Shown here: in pieces, positions 1 through 9,144 of the stretch | Layout of the letters: every line of letters begins with the position of its first letter | How positions within the stretch are numbered: the first letter of the stretch is position 1 | Assembly: GCF_003443895.1 (NCBI RefSeq) | Contig: NZ_QQOA01000020.1 | Coordinates: 62,001-126,000, forward strand | Length of the DNA: 64,000 bases | Direction: 5' to 3' | Source: Paraburkholderia phosphatilytica | Lineage (GTDB): Bacteria; Pseudomonadota; Gammaproteobacteria; Burkholderiales; Burkholderiaceae | The notes under the pieces: generated by a model | Database searches by the model: none | What the model saw: the letters and a program-made list of their open reading frames with translations, nothing else | What the model was told of the DNA's origin: nothing | Program-made: the position numbers and the translations under genes

Positions 1-990
1 CGCGCCTGTCCGATGCGCATCGTGCTGAGCGAAGCCGAGGACAGCCGCATCCTGCTCGCGGCACAGCGCGCGCAACGCGAAGGCGTTGCGCGCATCGTGC
101 TGGTCGGCGACGCGCTGCGTATTCGCGACGCCGCCGTCGTTCACGAAGTCGATCTCGCGGGGATGGAGATCGTCGATCCGGCGACGTCCGCGCTCACGCC
201 GGCGCTCGGCGAAGCGTTGCTCGAGCTGCGCCGGCACAAAGGTATGACCGCGGAGGCGGCCGCCCGCGAAGTGCAGACGCCGCTGTGCTTCGCGAACCTG
301 ATGGTACGGCTCGGCCACGCGGACGGTTCGGTGTCCGGCGCGGTCAACACGACCGCGGACGTGGTACGCACCGCGATCCAGATCATCGGCGTAGACCCGG
401 CCTTCAGTCTCGTGTCGAGCTTCTTTCTGATGATGCTGTGCGAGCCATTCCACATGATGAAGGGCGGCTTGATCTTCTCGGACTGCGCGCTCGTCGTCGA
501 TCCCGACGAAAAGCAGCTGGCCGAAATCGCGATGGCTGCGGCGGATAGCGCGCAAAGCCTGCTGATCGACGAGACGCCGCGCGTTGCGATGCTGTCGTTC
601 TCGACGAACGGGAGCGCGCACCACGCCGCCGTCGACAAGGTCGTGCATGCGACGCAGATCGTACAGGCGCGGCGCCCCGATCTCGCGATCGACGGCGACG
701 TGCAACTCGATGCGGCGATCGTGGCCGAAATCGCGGACCGGAAGATCCCGCATTCGCACGTGCACGGTCATGCGAACGTGCTGGTGTTTCCCAATCTCGA
801 CGCAGGCAACATCGGCTACAAGCTCGCCGAGCGGATTGGCGGCGCGAAGGCGGTCGGCCCGCTGCTGCAGGGGCTGCGCAAACCGGCGAACGATCTGTCG
901 CGCGGTTGCAGCGTCGAAGACGTTTATCACGTGATCGCGGTGACCGCGGCGCAGGCGCAGAGCGCGCAGGTGAAGGCGGCGGTGGTGTAG
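1..990 (+). CDS. pta: Phosphate acetyltransferase (5' end cut by window)
   Basis: Phosphotransacetylase of the PTA/PTB family, interconverting acetyl phosphate and acetyl-CoA in the cytoplasm. The visible 329 codons are open from base 1. The first ATG (base 13) lies immediately before the conserved RIVLSEAED segment, where complete homologues already carry residues, so the true start is probably upstream. The C-terminal half has the family hallmarks ANVLVFPNLDAGNIGYKL and GPLLQGLRKPANDLSRG. Overall length fits the short, single-domain Pta type, although a fusion further upstream cannot be excluded. Its position beside sulfonate genes suggests it receives acetyl phosphate from sulfoacetaldehyde acetyltransferase (Xsc), whose gene I would expect just outside the window. 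It converges on cobT with a 19-bp gap. Confidence 0.88.
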   Translation, partial: RACPMRIVLSEAEDSRILLAAQRAQREGVARIVLVGDALRIRDAAVVHEVDLAGMEIVDPATSALTPALGEALLELRRHKGMTAEAAAREVQTPLCFANLMVRLGHADGSVSGAVNTTADVVRTAIQIIGVDPAFSLVSSFFLMMLCEPFHMMKGGLIFSDCALVVDPDEKQLAEIAMAAADSAQSLLIDETPRVAMLSFSTNGSAHHAAVDKVVHATQIVQARRPDLAIDGDVQLDAAIVAEIADRKIPHSHVHGHANVLVFPNLDAGNIGYKLAERIGGAKAVGPLLQGLRKPANDLSRGCSVEDVYHVIAVTAAQAQSAQVKAAVV

Positions 991-1009
991 CTGGCGGGCG
1001 CGGCACGCC

Positions 1010-2740
1010 TCACATACCCCCCCGCCGCCGCGCCCCCAGCCACGCGGCGAGCCGCGCGAACAGCGTCATATCCGGCGGCACGGACAGATCGAGTCCCAGG
1101 TTGTGCCGGTAGAACGGACTGAGATCGAGACCGACGCCAAGCCCCAGCACCTCGACGTCGCGCGCCGCTTCGTGCCGCGCGACGACTTCCCGCAGATGCT
1201 GATCGAGATAGAACGCGTCGTTTGCCTGGCTCGTCGCGCTGTCCATCGGGCTGCCGTCCGAGATCACGACCAGCACGCGGCGCACATCGCCGCGCGCGCA
1301 GAGCCGCTCGCACGCCCAGTCAATCGCCTCGCCGTCGATGCCCTCGCGAAACAGGTCCGCCTTGAACAGCCCGGCGATGGCGCCACGCGCCGCGCGCCAG
1401 CTGCTGTCCGCGTCCTTGAAGATCAGCCGGCACTGCTCGTTGAGCCGCCCCGGATGCGCCGGCCGTCCGCTTGCCAGCCAGTCGAGTTTCGCGCGACCGC
1501 CGTTCCACGCGCCGGTTGTGAAGCCCAGCACTTCGGTCGCGACACCGGCCATGTCGAGCGCGCGCACCAGCACGTCGACCATCACCGCGACTGCCTCGAT
1601 ATGTGCCTTCATCGAGCCCGAGCAGTCGATCAGGAAGCTCACCGCACAATCCGCGCGCGGCCGCTCGCGTTCGAGCCGGAACAACCGGCGCTCATCGGGC
1701 GATGTGACCAGTTGCGCGAGACGCCGCCCGTCGATGCGCCCCTCCTCCTCGCTGAACGACCAGCCGTCGCGAATCGGCACCGCGAGTGCCGTCTGCAGGA
1801 TCCGCGCGAGCCGCGCGACATTCAGATGCCGCGCAGTGACGAGCTCGTCCAGCCGCTCGCGATATTCGCGCAGCAACTCGGGCCGAATGCGCGCGGCGGG
1901 ATGAATCACCGTGTCGTAGCGCGTCGTGAACACGCGATAGCCCGCGCCGGTCGTCGCACGCACGCGGCTTTCACCGCTCGCGGCGAGCGTGGGCGCATCG
2001 AAGCCGTCTTCTTCGTCCGTATCGAACCACGTGCCGAGCATCGTGCGCGCAGCTTCGTGCTCATCGTCGTCGAGCGACGCATTCGTTTCCGCGAGCGCAT
2101 GCCGCACATCGCGAACCATCGCGCCGATACAGTGTGCGATTTCGCGTGCGTGCATCGCGTACGCAGATTGATCGGCACGCTGTCGCCGCAGGCCCGCCAG
2201 CGCGACGCCAAGCCGCGGCGCAAGCACCGCGCGCGTTGCCTCGATCAGGCCTTCGGTCTCCTCGAGCACCGGTTGGCCCGACAGGCGCGACGCGGCCATC
2301 TGCGCAACCGTATAGATCAGCAGGCCGACCTCGCTGTCGAGCAGCCCCGCGCGATGGCACGCGCGCGACCACGTATCGAACCGATGCCGAAGATTGCGCG
2401 CGACGCCGCGCATGCCGGGCGGCACAAGCGTTTCGCAACGCAGCTGTTCGAGCAGCTCGAAGACGAGACGTTCGAGCGGCTCGTCCATCGCGAAGCGACG
2501 ATGCAATACATCGTCCGAATGCAGGAGCCGCAGCGCGGCGGCATCGGCCGCGCCGCGTGACGACGCGAGATCGCCGATCCGCGCATCCGCGCGCAGATGC
2601 GGCGCGTGCAGCGCAACAGGCCGCAGATGCCGGAACAGCCGGCCGCCGCGATAGTGCAACGCCGGATCGCCAGTCAACGCGCGAACCGCGGCCGCGCAGA
2701 GCGCGTCGCGCCGCGGACCGACATGGCGTGCGTCGCTCAT
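1010..2740 (-). CDS. cobT: Cobaltochelatase subunit CobT-like (VWA domain)
   Basis: A 576-aa CobT-type protein. In the aerobic cobalamin pathway CobS and CobT form the AAA+/VWA motor that drives cobalt insertion into hydrogenobyrinic acid diamide on CobN. The C-terminal third is a von Willebrand A domain with a MIDAS start, FLIDCSGSMKAH, near residue 360. The N-terminal part is helical, with an acidic stretch near residues 225-245 (DEEDGFD), as in CobT. Its start codon overlaps the cobS stop (ATGA at 2737-2740), so the two are co-translated. No cobN or other corrin gene is in the window, so the partner or metal target is uncertain. Confidence 0.8.
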   Translation of the reverse strand: MSDARHVGPRRDALCAAAVRALTGDPALHYRGGRLFRHLRPVALHAPHLRADARIGDLASSRGAADAAALRLLHSDDVLHRRFAMDEPLERLVFELLEQLRCETLVPPGMRGVARNLRHRFDTWSRACHRAGLLDSEVGLLIYTVAQMAASRLSGQPVLEETEGLIEATRAVLAPRLGVALAGLRRQRADQSAYAMHAREIAHCIGAMVRDVRHALAETNASLDDDEHEAARTMLGTWFDTDEEDGFDAPTLAASGESRVRATTGAGYRVFTTRYDTVIHPAARIRPELLREYRERLDELVTARHLNVARLARILQTALAVPIRDGWSFSEEEGRIDGRRLAQLVTSPDERRLFRLERERPRADCAVSFLIDCSGSMKAHIEAVAVMVDVLVRALDMAGVATEVLGFTTGAWNGGRAKLDWLASGRPAHPGRLNEQCRLIFKDADSSWRAARGAIAGLFKADLFREGIDGEAIDWACERLCARGDVRRVLVVISDGSPMDSATSQANDAFYLDQHLREVVARHEAARDVEVLGLGVGLDLSPFYRHNLGLDLSVPPDMTLFARLAAWLGARRRGGM

Positions 2741-3726
2741 CCGCCAGACCCTTGCGGTCCGCGCGACGCATCGCCGTCATGCCATTGCGACGGCGTATCC
2801 AGTTCGACGTCGAAGCATCGCTGGTAGTACTCGGCGACGATCGGCCGCTCGGCCTCGTCGCACTTGTTGAGGAAGGTGAGCCGGAACGCGAGCGCCGGGT
2901 CGCGAAACACGAGGCAGTTCTCGGCCCAGCTGATCACCGTGCGCGGCGACATCAGCGTCGACAGATCGCCCGCGGCGAAGCCCTTGCGCGTGAGCCCCGC
3001 CATGCCGACCATCGAACCGACGAGCGCGCGGCCCGCATCGTGTTCGAGTTCGGGCACGCGCGCGAGCACGATCCGCGTCTCCTCGTCGCGCGACAGATAG
3101 TTGAGCGTCGCGACCACATTCCAGCGGTCGATCTGCGCATGGTTCAGCATCTGCGTGCCGTGATACAGGCCATTGAGATTGCCGAGGCCCACGGTGTTGG
3201 TGGTGGCGAACAGCCGGAAGAACGGATGCGGCTCGATCACGCGGTTCTGGTCGAGCAGCGTGAAGCGGCCGTCGCGCTCCAGGATGCGCTGAATCACGAA
3301 CATCACGTCGGGCCGCCCTGCATCGTATTCGTCGAACACGAGCGCGACCGGCCGCTGCAGCGCCCACGGCACGATGCCTTCCTGGAATTCGGTCACCTGC
3401 ACGTCGTCGCGCACGACGATCGCATCCTTGCCCACCAGATCGAGCCGGCTCACGTGGCCGTCCAGATTCACCCGCACGCACGGCCAGTTGAGCCGTGCGG
3501 CCACCTGCTCGATATGGGTCGACTTGCCGGTGCCGTGCAGCCCTTGCACCATCACACGACGGTTGCGCGAGAACCCGGCGAGAATCGCGAGCGTGACTTC
3601 GGGGTTGAAGCAGTACGCGTCGTCGATGTCCGGCACGTGCGGGTCGCGCTCGCTGAACGCCGGCACCATCAGGTCCGAATCGATGCCAAACAGCGCGCGT
3701 ACCAATACCGTGCGGTCCGGCCCGCT
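2737..3726 (-). CDS. cobS: Cobaltochelatase AAA+ ATPase subunit CobS-like
   Basis: AAA+ ATPase of the CobS type (329 aa from the chosen start). The Walker A motif is GLHGTGKSTH near residue 75 and the Walker B is ALVFDEYDA near residue 140. The N-terminal segment VPAFSERDPHVPDIDDAYCF is characteristic of CobS. The ATG at 3726 is preferred over the in-frame upstream ATG (3777) because AGGGA lies about 8 nt before it and conservation begins there. It overlaps cobT by 4 bp and forms a two-gene operon. It diverges from an IclR gene across about 160 bp that contains the AT-rich promoter region. MoxR/CoxD-type ATPases are the main alternative, but the CobT partner argues for CobS. Confidence 0.82.
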   Translation of the reverse strand, partial: SGPDRTVLVRALFGIDSDLMVPAFSERDPHVPDIDDAYCFNPEVTLAILAGFSRNRRVMVQGLHGTGKSTHIEQVAARLNWPCVRVNLDGHVSRLDLVGKDAIVVRDDVQVTEFQEGIVPWALQRPVALVFDEYDAGRPDVMFVIQRILERDGRFTLLDQNRVIEPHPFFRLFATTNTVGLGNLNGLYHGTQMLNHAQIDRWNVVATLNYLSRDEETRIVLARVPELEHDAGRALVGSMVGMAGLTRKGFAAGDLSTLMSPRTVISWAENCLVFRDPALAFRLTFLNKCDEAERPIVAEYYQRCFDVELDTPSQWHDGDASRGPQGSGG

Positions 3727-3888
3727 CATCACGTTGTCCCTCACGCTCTTCCTCCGGCGCCCGTCTGGCGCAGCCATGTCTCCATGATAGCAATCATCTT
3801 TTTTCGGAACAAATCATTTCATTTATTTTCGACAACTCGGCTGTGGATGGTCGATTAAAATAGTCTGATCCTGTTTCCGGAACGGAAG

Positions 3889-4641
3889 ATGATTAAAACC
3901 GACACGCCGACCTTGCGTGCTTTCGCGCTGCTCGAATACCTCGTGAACGCGGGCAATCCGGTGTCGCTCGCCGACATCGCCGAGGACGTCGACATGCCGA
4001 AGGCGTCGCTGCACCGGATGCTTGCGTCGCTGGAGGCCGGCGGTCTCGTGATCCGCGAACCCGGCGAGAAGAACGCGTACGTGGTCGGGCCGCGTCTCGC
4101 GCAACTCGGACTCAACGTGATGACGCACGCGGGCGCGCGTCGTTTGCGGCACGCGATTCTGTCGAAGCTCGTGGGCGACCTCGGCGAAACCTGCAACCTC
4201 ACGATGCTTCACGAAACCGAGGTGCTCTATCTCGATCGAGTGGAAGCGCCGTGGCCGCTGCGGCTCGACCTGAAACCGGGTTCGCACGTGCCCTCATGGT
4301 GCAGCGCGAGCGGCAAGCTGCTGCTCGCGATGCAGCCGCGCGAAGACCGCAGCGCGCTGCTGCGCGCGATGAAGCTCGAGCGCTTCACGCCGAACACGAT
4401 CACCGATGTCGAACTGCTCGAAGCCGAACTCGACCGCATCGAACACAAGGGCATCTCGATCGACAACGAAGAGTTCGTGATCGGCATTGTGTGCGCGGCC
4501 GCGCCCGTGATCGATGCGAACGGCACCTGCATTGCGGCTGTGGCCGTGCATGCGCCGGTGTCGCGTTCGCCGCTGTCGCGCACGCTCGACATGGTGCCGC
4601 GCCTGAAGCAAGCGGCCGAGGACCTCGCGAAAACCTTCTGA
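3889..4641 (+). CDS. IclR-family regulator (tau/cobST region)
   Basis: A 250-aa IclR-type regulator with an N-terminal winged helix (residues about 6-65, containing SLADIAEDVDMPKASLHRML) and a C-terminal effector domain carrying GETCNLTML and CSASGKLLLA. It stands divergent from cobST and convergent, with a 25-bp gap, on the tauY-like gene, so either could be its target. It is clearly similar to the two other IclR proteins of this window (12438-13202 and 16640-17509), suggesting local duplication with effector change. The 160-bp upstream gap contains TTTCCGGAAC, an 8-bp palindrome core next to the start, and an AT-rich stretch. I infer an organosulfonate effector from context only. Confidence 0.85.
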   Translation: MIKTDTPTLRAFALLEYLVNAGNPVSLADIAEDVDMPKASLHRMLASLEAGGLVIREPGEKNAYVVGPRLAQLGLNVMTHAGARRLRHAILSKLVGDLGETCNLTMLHETEVLYLDRVEAPWPLRLDLKPGSHVPSWCSASGKLLLAMQPREDRSALLRAMKLERFTPNTITDVELLEAELDRIEHKGISIDNEEFVIGIVCAAAPVIDANGTCIAAVAVHAPVSRSPLSRTLDMVPRLKQAAEDLAKTF

Positions 4642-4666
4642 CCTTCCGCGCTCGGCCCATCGTTAC

Positions 4667-6082
4667 TCAAGGCCGCTCGTCGCGCCGGTAATACTGCACG
4701 TACAGCATGCGCTGACCGATGCGCCGGAACGGCGCGAACGGATGGCCCGGCAGCGGCGACGTGAAGATCGGCAGCGTCAGCGCGCGGCCCTTGCCCGCGA
4801 TGTGCTCCGCGAGACGTCTGCCCGCCTGCTGCGAATACGACACACCGTTGCCGCCATAACCGAGCGCGTAATACACGGACTGCTTCGGGTCGGGCTGGCA
4901 CACGCGCGGCATCATGTCGTGGCTCACGTCCACCCAGCCCCACCACGAGTAATCGATCTGCACGCCGCGCAGCGCCGGAAACTTGCGCGCCATGCCTTCC
5001 TTCAGCAGATCCAGATGTCGCGGATGCGCGGCGTCCGCGCCGGTAATCGCGCTGCGGCTGCCCATCTGCAGACGGCGGTCGGGCAAAAAGCGATAGTAGA
5101 AGCGCAGCGTGCGCGTGTCGGTCAGCACCTGCGTCGTGCGGAAATTGCATGCAGCGATTTCGTCGTCGGTGAGCGGGCGCGTCACCATTGAGTTCGACAG
5201 GATCGGCATCACCTTGCTGCGCAACGACGGATGCAGCGTCTGCGCGGTGTAGGCTCCCGTCGCGATGCCGACCGCACGCGCGCGCACGATGCCGCCCGGC
5301 GTGCGCAGATGATGCACGCCGTTCACCGTGTCCCAGCCGGTCACCGGGCTGCTGGTGTGCACCTTCGCGCCGGCTTCGCGCGCGAGCCGCAGATAACCGA
5401 ACGCGAGCTTCAGCGCATGGATGCCGATGCCTTCGGGCTCGTGCAGCGCGCCGGCCGCTTCGTGGTCGTTGACGAACTGGCTGCGCAGCGTGCGTGCGTC
5501 GATCAGCTCGGATGGGTAACCGAATACGTCGCGCCACACCTTCGCTTCCGCGGCGAGCTGCGCCATGATGCGCGGCCGATGCGCGATCAGGAAATGGCCG
5601 CCCGGCTGCGGATCGCAATCGATCTGCGCAACCAGCGCCTTGAAATGATCGAAGCCCTGCTGGATTTCGTCGTGCATTTTCAGCGCGACGTCTTTGCCCC
5701 AGCGCTCGATCCATTGCGAGCGCGAGAGCCGCCCCGACGCATTCTGCCCTTGCCCGCCGTTGCGGCTGCTGCAACCCCAGCTCGTGCGATTCGCTTCGAG
5801 CACGACGGCCTTGATGCCATGCTCGCGCGCAAGGCAGAGCGCCGTTGCGAGTCCCGTGTAGCCTGCACCGATGATGGCGACGTCGACGTCGAGATCCGTC
5901 GTAACGGGTCCATCGTCGGGCGGCGGGCTGCCGGCCGTCGCGACCCAATACGTTGGCGCATACTGGGTGCCGCAGCCTGGTCCCGGCGACACCAGCGGAT
6001 CGTAGGCCGGATCGTAGTGCGTGCCCTGCGGCGATTCGCCGAGCGGCCCGTTACCCCTGAGATCGATCGAACTGTATGCCAT
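4667..6082 (-). CDS. tauY: FAD-dependent oxidoreductase, TauY-like (taurine dehydrogenase large subunit)
   Basis: A 471-aa DAO-type flavoprotein. The dinucleotide motif AIIGAGYTGLATAL starts near residue 65, after an N-terminal extension containing GTHYDPAYDPLVSPGPGCGTQYAPTYW-type residues seen in this subfamily, and SSRNGGQ follows the FAD fold. Family members oxidatively deaminate amines (taurine dehydrogenase TauY, glutamylputrescine oxidase). The ATG at 6082 has ACGGAG six nt upstream; the longer GTG start at 6103 lacks one. It sits 24 bp after a small SnoaL-like gene in the same operon, the arrangement expected of tauXY, and beside other sulfonate genes. Substrate assignment is therefore contextual; another amine is possible. 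Confidence 0.62.
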   Translation of the reverse strand: MAYSSIDLRGNGPLGESPQGTHYDPAYDPLVSPGPGCGTQYAPTYWVATAGSPPPDDGPVTTDLDVDVAIIGAGYTGLATALCLAREHGIKAVVLEANRTSWGCSSRNGGQGQNASGRLSRSQWIERWGKDVALKMHDEIQQGFDHFKALVAQIDCDPQPGGHFLIAHRPRIMAQLAAEAKVWRDVFGYPSELIDARTLRSQFVNDHEAAGALHEPEGIGIHALKLAFGYLRLAREAGAKVHTSSPVTGWDTVNGVHHLRTPGGIVRARAVGIATGAYTAQTLHPSLRSKVMPILSNSMVTRPLTDDEIAACNFRTTQVLTDTRTLRFYYRFLPDRRLQMGSRSAITGADAAHPRHLDLLKEGMARKFPALRGVQIDYSWWGWVDVSHDMMPRVCQPDPKQSVYYALGYGGNGVSYSQQAGRRLAEHIAGKGRALTLPIFTSPLPGHPFAPFRRIGQRMLYVQYYRRDERP

Positions 6083-6106
6083 GTGCGGCTCCGTCGGATT
6101 CACACT

Positions 6107-6511
6107 TCACGCGCCCAGCTTCGGGCGTTCCTTGCGAAATGCGCGCTTGACCGCGATCAGGCCGTCGCGAAACTCGAACAGGTCGCAGCCTTCAGCTTCG
6201 ATGCGCCAGCCGTCGCGATGCGTGCCGCTGAACACCCATTCGGAGACGCCGCGATCGCCCATCGTGTAATGGCGCCCTTCGCCCCAGTGCGCATCGGGAA
6301 AGCTGTCGAAAACCGCCTGGAACGCGGCTTTCACCGCCGCCTCGCCGGTAAAGCGCGTTCCGTGAATCTCGCTGCCGGCGGCCGCGTCGAACACGCAGTC
6401 GGCGGTCATGAAGGTCATCAACGCGTCGGCGTCGTGTCGATTGAATGCGTCCGAGAATGCCGCGAGGAATTCCGCGCTCGCGCGCGCCGGCACTGTCTGT
6501 GATTCGGCCAT
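6107..6511 (-). CDS. tauX: SnoaL/NTF2-like small protein, TauX-like
   Basis: A 134-aa protein with the SnoaL/NTF2 cone fold pattern. FLAAFSDAFNRHDADALMTFM begins the first helix, GEAAVKAAFQAVFDSFPDAH follows, and a C-terminal strand pair ends in FEFRDGLIAVKRAF. It is the first gene of the operon with the flavoprotein at 4667-6082, and GGAGA lies six nt before its ATG. From memory the small subunit of taurine dehydrogenase (TauX) is a protein of this size and fold, which I could not check here. On its own the fold says little about function. The pairing with a TauY-like flavoprotein is the basis for the name. Confidence 0.55.
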   Translation of the reverse strand: MAESQTVPARASAEFLAAFSDAFNRHDADALMTFMTADCVFDAAAGSEIHGTRFTGEAAVKAAFQAVFDSFPDAHWGEGRHYTMGDRGVSEWVFSGTHRDGWRIEAEGCDLFEFRDGLIAVKRAFRKERPKLGA

Positions 6512-6737
6512 GCGTGTCTCCGCCTGACTGGATAGGGATCGGTCGCACGCCGCGTGGAGCGGCAGTGCGTGAAATCATCGTAGCGACGGGCTCGCGGCGC
6601 GGGTAGGGCCAGTGGACGGGATTCGCCTGGTGCAGCCCGTAGCGCGGTGGATCGCACGCCGAGCGCGCTCGCTGTGCGCTCGCAGCATCGATGACATAAT
6701 TTCCGGATCCCCAGTCAGCCAACCCCAAGGAGTAGCC

Positions 6738-7655
6738 GTGAGCGATGTCACACCTTCGTCTTCCCGCGCCCCTGTCACGCGAGTCGCCTTTCTCGGGCTC
6801 GGTGTGATGGGTTATCCGATGGCAGGCCATCTCGCGAAAGCGGGTCTGCAGGTGACCGTGTACAACCGCACCTTTTCGAAAGCGGAGCGCTGGGCCAGCG
6901 AGCATGGCGGCCGCGCCGCGCGCACGCCTCGCGAAGCCGCGGACGGCGCGCAGGTCGTGATGTGCTGCGTCGGCAACGATGACGACCTGCGCAGCGTCGC
7001 GCTCGGCGACGAAGGCGCGTTCGCTGGCATGGCCACCGATACCGTATTCGTCGATCACACCACGGCGTCGGCGAACGTGGCGCGCGAGCTATCGAAGGCG
7101 GCGGCGGAGCATGGACTGCACTTCGTCGATGCGCCCGTATCAGGTGGCGAAGCTGGCGCGAAGAACGGCAAGCTCACGATCATGTGCGGCGGCGAAGCGG
7201 CCGCGTTCGAACACGTTGCGCCGGCGCTCCAGCACTACGGCGCGGCGGTCACGCTGATCGGCCCGGCAGGCGCGGGCCAGCTTGCGAAGATGGTGAACCA
7301 GATCTGCATCGCGGGTCTTGTGCAGGGTCTGTCGGAAGCGATCAATTTCGGCGAGCATGCCGGGCTCGACATGCCGCTCGTGCTCGACGTGATCGGCAAG
7401 GGCGCCGCCGCGAGCTGGCAGATGGACAACCGCGGCCGCACGATGATCGAAGACCGCTTCGACTTTGGCTTCGCGGTGGACTGGATGCGCAAGGATCTCG
7501 GCTTCTGTATCGACGAGGCGAAGCGCAACGGCGCGGCGCTGCCCGTCACCGCGCTCGTCGACCAGTTCTATGCCGACGTGCAGGCATTGGGCGGCAGCCG
7601 CTTCGATACATCGAGCCTCATCTGGCGGCTGCGCAAGCTCGCCAAGCCTGCCTGA
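6738..7655 (+). CDS. NAD(P)-dependent beta-hydroxyacid dehydrogenase
   Basis: A 305-aa member of the 3-hydroxyisobutyrate/tartronate-semialdehyde reductase family. The Rossmann motif is FLGLGVMGYPMAGHLAKAG, the substrate-binding signature is DAPVSGGEAGAKNGKL, and the catalytic lysine is in LAKMVNQ. The GTG at 6738 is chosen because AAGGAG (6726-6731) precedes it by a proper distance and the protein then begins just before the nucleotide-binding fold. It diverges from the tauXY-like operon over 226 bp and faces the sau operon tail. The family includes sulfolactaldehyde reductases, so a role with a sulfonated aldehyde or acid is conceivable, but nothing in the sequence fixes the substrate. Confidence 0.8.
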   Translation: MSDVTPSSSRAPVTRVAFLGLGVMGYPMAGHLAKAGLQVTVYNRTFSKAERWASEHGGRAARTPREAADGAQVVMCCVGNDDDLRSVALGDEGAFAGMATDTVFVDHTTASANVARELSKAAAEHGLHFVDAPVSGGEAGAKNGKLTIMCGGEAAAFEHVAPALQHYGAAVTLIGPAGAGQLAKMVNQICIAGLVQGLSEAINFGEHAGLDMPLVLDVIGKGAAASWQMDNRGRTMIEDRFDFGFAVDWMRKDLGFCIDEAKRNGAALPVTALVDQFYADVQALGGSRFDTSSLIWRLRKLAKPA

Positions 7656-7712
7656 AACACGCCGCGCGGTGCGCTGTTTGAATTGCATCGAAGCGCACCG
7701 CGATGCGGCGGC

Positions 7713-9095
7713 TCACTTGCGCCAGCGCAGCGGCCGGCGCAGATGCGGCCGCTCGAAGCGCAACGGCGACAGCGCGTGCGCGAACGCGGGCACGTCGCCG
7801 CCCTCGGGTGCGCGCATCCGCTCGCGTTCCTCGTCGACTTCCACGGTCTTCGTCGCATCGATGAAGCACGCGCCGACCACGCCCACCGCGAGCAGCCCTG
7901 CAGAGATCGTGAACGGCACGTTGTAGCTGCCGGTGGTCTGGATCAGATAGCCGAACACGACAGGCGACACCATCCCCGCCACACCGAAGCCGGTGTTCAT
8001 CAGCCCGCCCGCGGTGCCGGCGTAGCGGCCAGCGATGTCGAGCGGCAACGTCCACAGCACCGGGTTCGTGATCTCGAGGAAGAAGAACGACGCGGACAGG
8101 AACCACACCGCCGTCAGCGGATTCGACGTGGACACCATCGGCAGCAGGAACGTGAGCGAGCCGCCCATGCCGACGATCAGCACCGCGCAGCGCGCGAGGC
8201 GCAGCCGGCCGGTCATCTTGAACAGCCGGTCGGACACCACACCGCCGAAGGTGTCGCCGATCACGCCGGCCAGCAACGGCAACGCGGTGAACAGCGCGAG
8301 GTGCTTCAGATCGAAGCCGCGCGATTCGCGCAGATACGACGGCAGCCACGTCAGATACACCCACAGCAGCCAGCCGTAGCAGAAGTCGACGAAGGTGACG
8401 AGCCACATGCGGCGGATCAGCTTGCGCCACGGCGTGGCCTGACGCTTCGCGCGTTCGCAGTCGCCGGCGCGATAGCCGATTTCGGCGGTCTCCTCGGCCG
8501 TGATGCGGCGGTTCTGTTCCGGCGAATTCGTGAACACGCACATGTACAGCACGGTCCACGCGAGACTCGCGATACCGAGCAGAATGAACGCATCGCGCCA
8601 GCCGCCGAACGCGACGACCGCGAGCACGATCGGCGGCGTGACTGCGCCGCCGAGCCGCGCGAAGCTGTGCGTAATGCCCTGCGCGAAGCCGCGTTCGGTA
8701 GGCGGCATCCAGTACGTGAACGCGCGCGTGGCGGTCGGAAACGCACCGCCTTCGCCGATGCCGAGCACGAAGCGCAGCGCGACCAGCACGGCGACGCTGC
8801 CGACGAATCCGGTCAGGAACGTCGACACGCCCCAGATCAGCGACAGCACGATCAGCACGAGCTTCGGTCCGTATTTATCCGCGAGCCAGCCGCCGATGAT
8901 CTGCATCACCGCGTACGGATACGCGAACGCCGAGAACACGAGGCCGAGCTCCGCCGGCGTCAGCCCCATCTCGTGACGGATCATCGGTCCGGCGACCGCA
9001 ATGTTCACGCGGTCGATGTACGAGATGAAATACATGACGCACATGACCGCCAGAATGATGTGGCGCGTCTTCACGCGCTGCGTCCGCTTTTCCAT
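7713..9095 (-). CDS. sauU: MFS permease, SauU-like (sulfoacetate uptake)
   Basis: A 460-aa major facilitator of the anion:cation symporter type with about 12 membrane segments. The first helix runs through HIILAVMCVMYFISYIDRVN, and the MFS loop motif is GGWLADKYGPKLVL. A cytoplasmic arginine-rich tail ends in LRRPLRWRK. It is the last gene of a three-gene leftward operon, 49 bp after the acyl-CoA ligase, matching the S-T-U order of the sulfoacetate cluster described in Cupriavidus necator. The transporter family also moves sugar acids, so the substrate is inferred from its operon partners. Confidence 0.68.
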   Translation of the reverse strand: MEKRTQRVKTRHIILAVMCVMYFISYIDRVNIAVAGPMIRHEMGLTPAELGLVFSAFAYPYAVMQIIGGWLADKYGPKLVLIVLSLIWGVSTFLTGFVGSVAVLVALRFVLGIGEGGAFPTATRAFTYWMPPTERGFAQGITHSFARLGGAVTPPIVLAVVAFGGWRDAFILLGIASLAWTVLYMCVFTNSPEQNRRITAEETAEIGYRAGDCERAKRQATPWRKLIRRMWLVTFVDFCYGWLLWVYLTWLPSYLRESRGFDLKHLALFTALPLLAGVIGDTFGGVVSDRLFKMTGRLRLARCAVLIVGMGGSLTFLLPMVSTSNPLTAVWFLSASFFFLEITNPVLWTLPLDIAGRYAGTAGGLMNTGFGVAGMVSPVVFGYLIQTTGSYNVPFTISAGLLAVGVVGACFIDATKTVEVDEERERMRAPEGGDVPAFAHALSPLRFERPHLRRPLRWRK

Positions 9096-9144
9096 GCTGT
9101 CTCCTGTGTTTTATATCGTTCCGGGTAACCCGCCGGCAATCGAA

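Noticed and set aside
1010..3726. cobST considered as a MoxR/CoxE-type maturation pair
   Set aside because: The CobS N-terminal segment and CobT layout fit the chelatase families better; kept only as an alternative.
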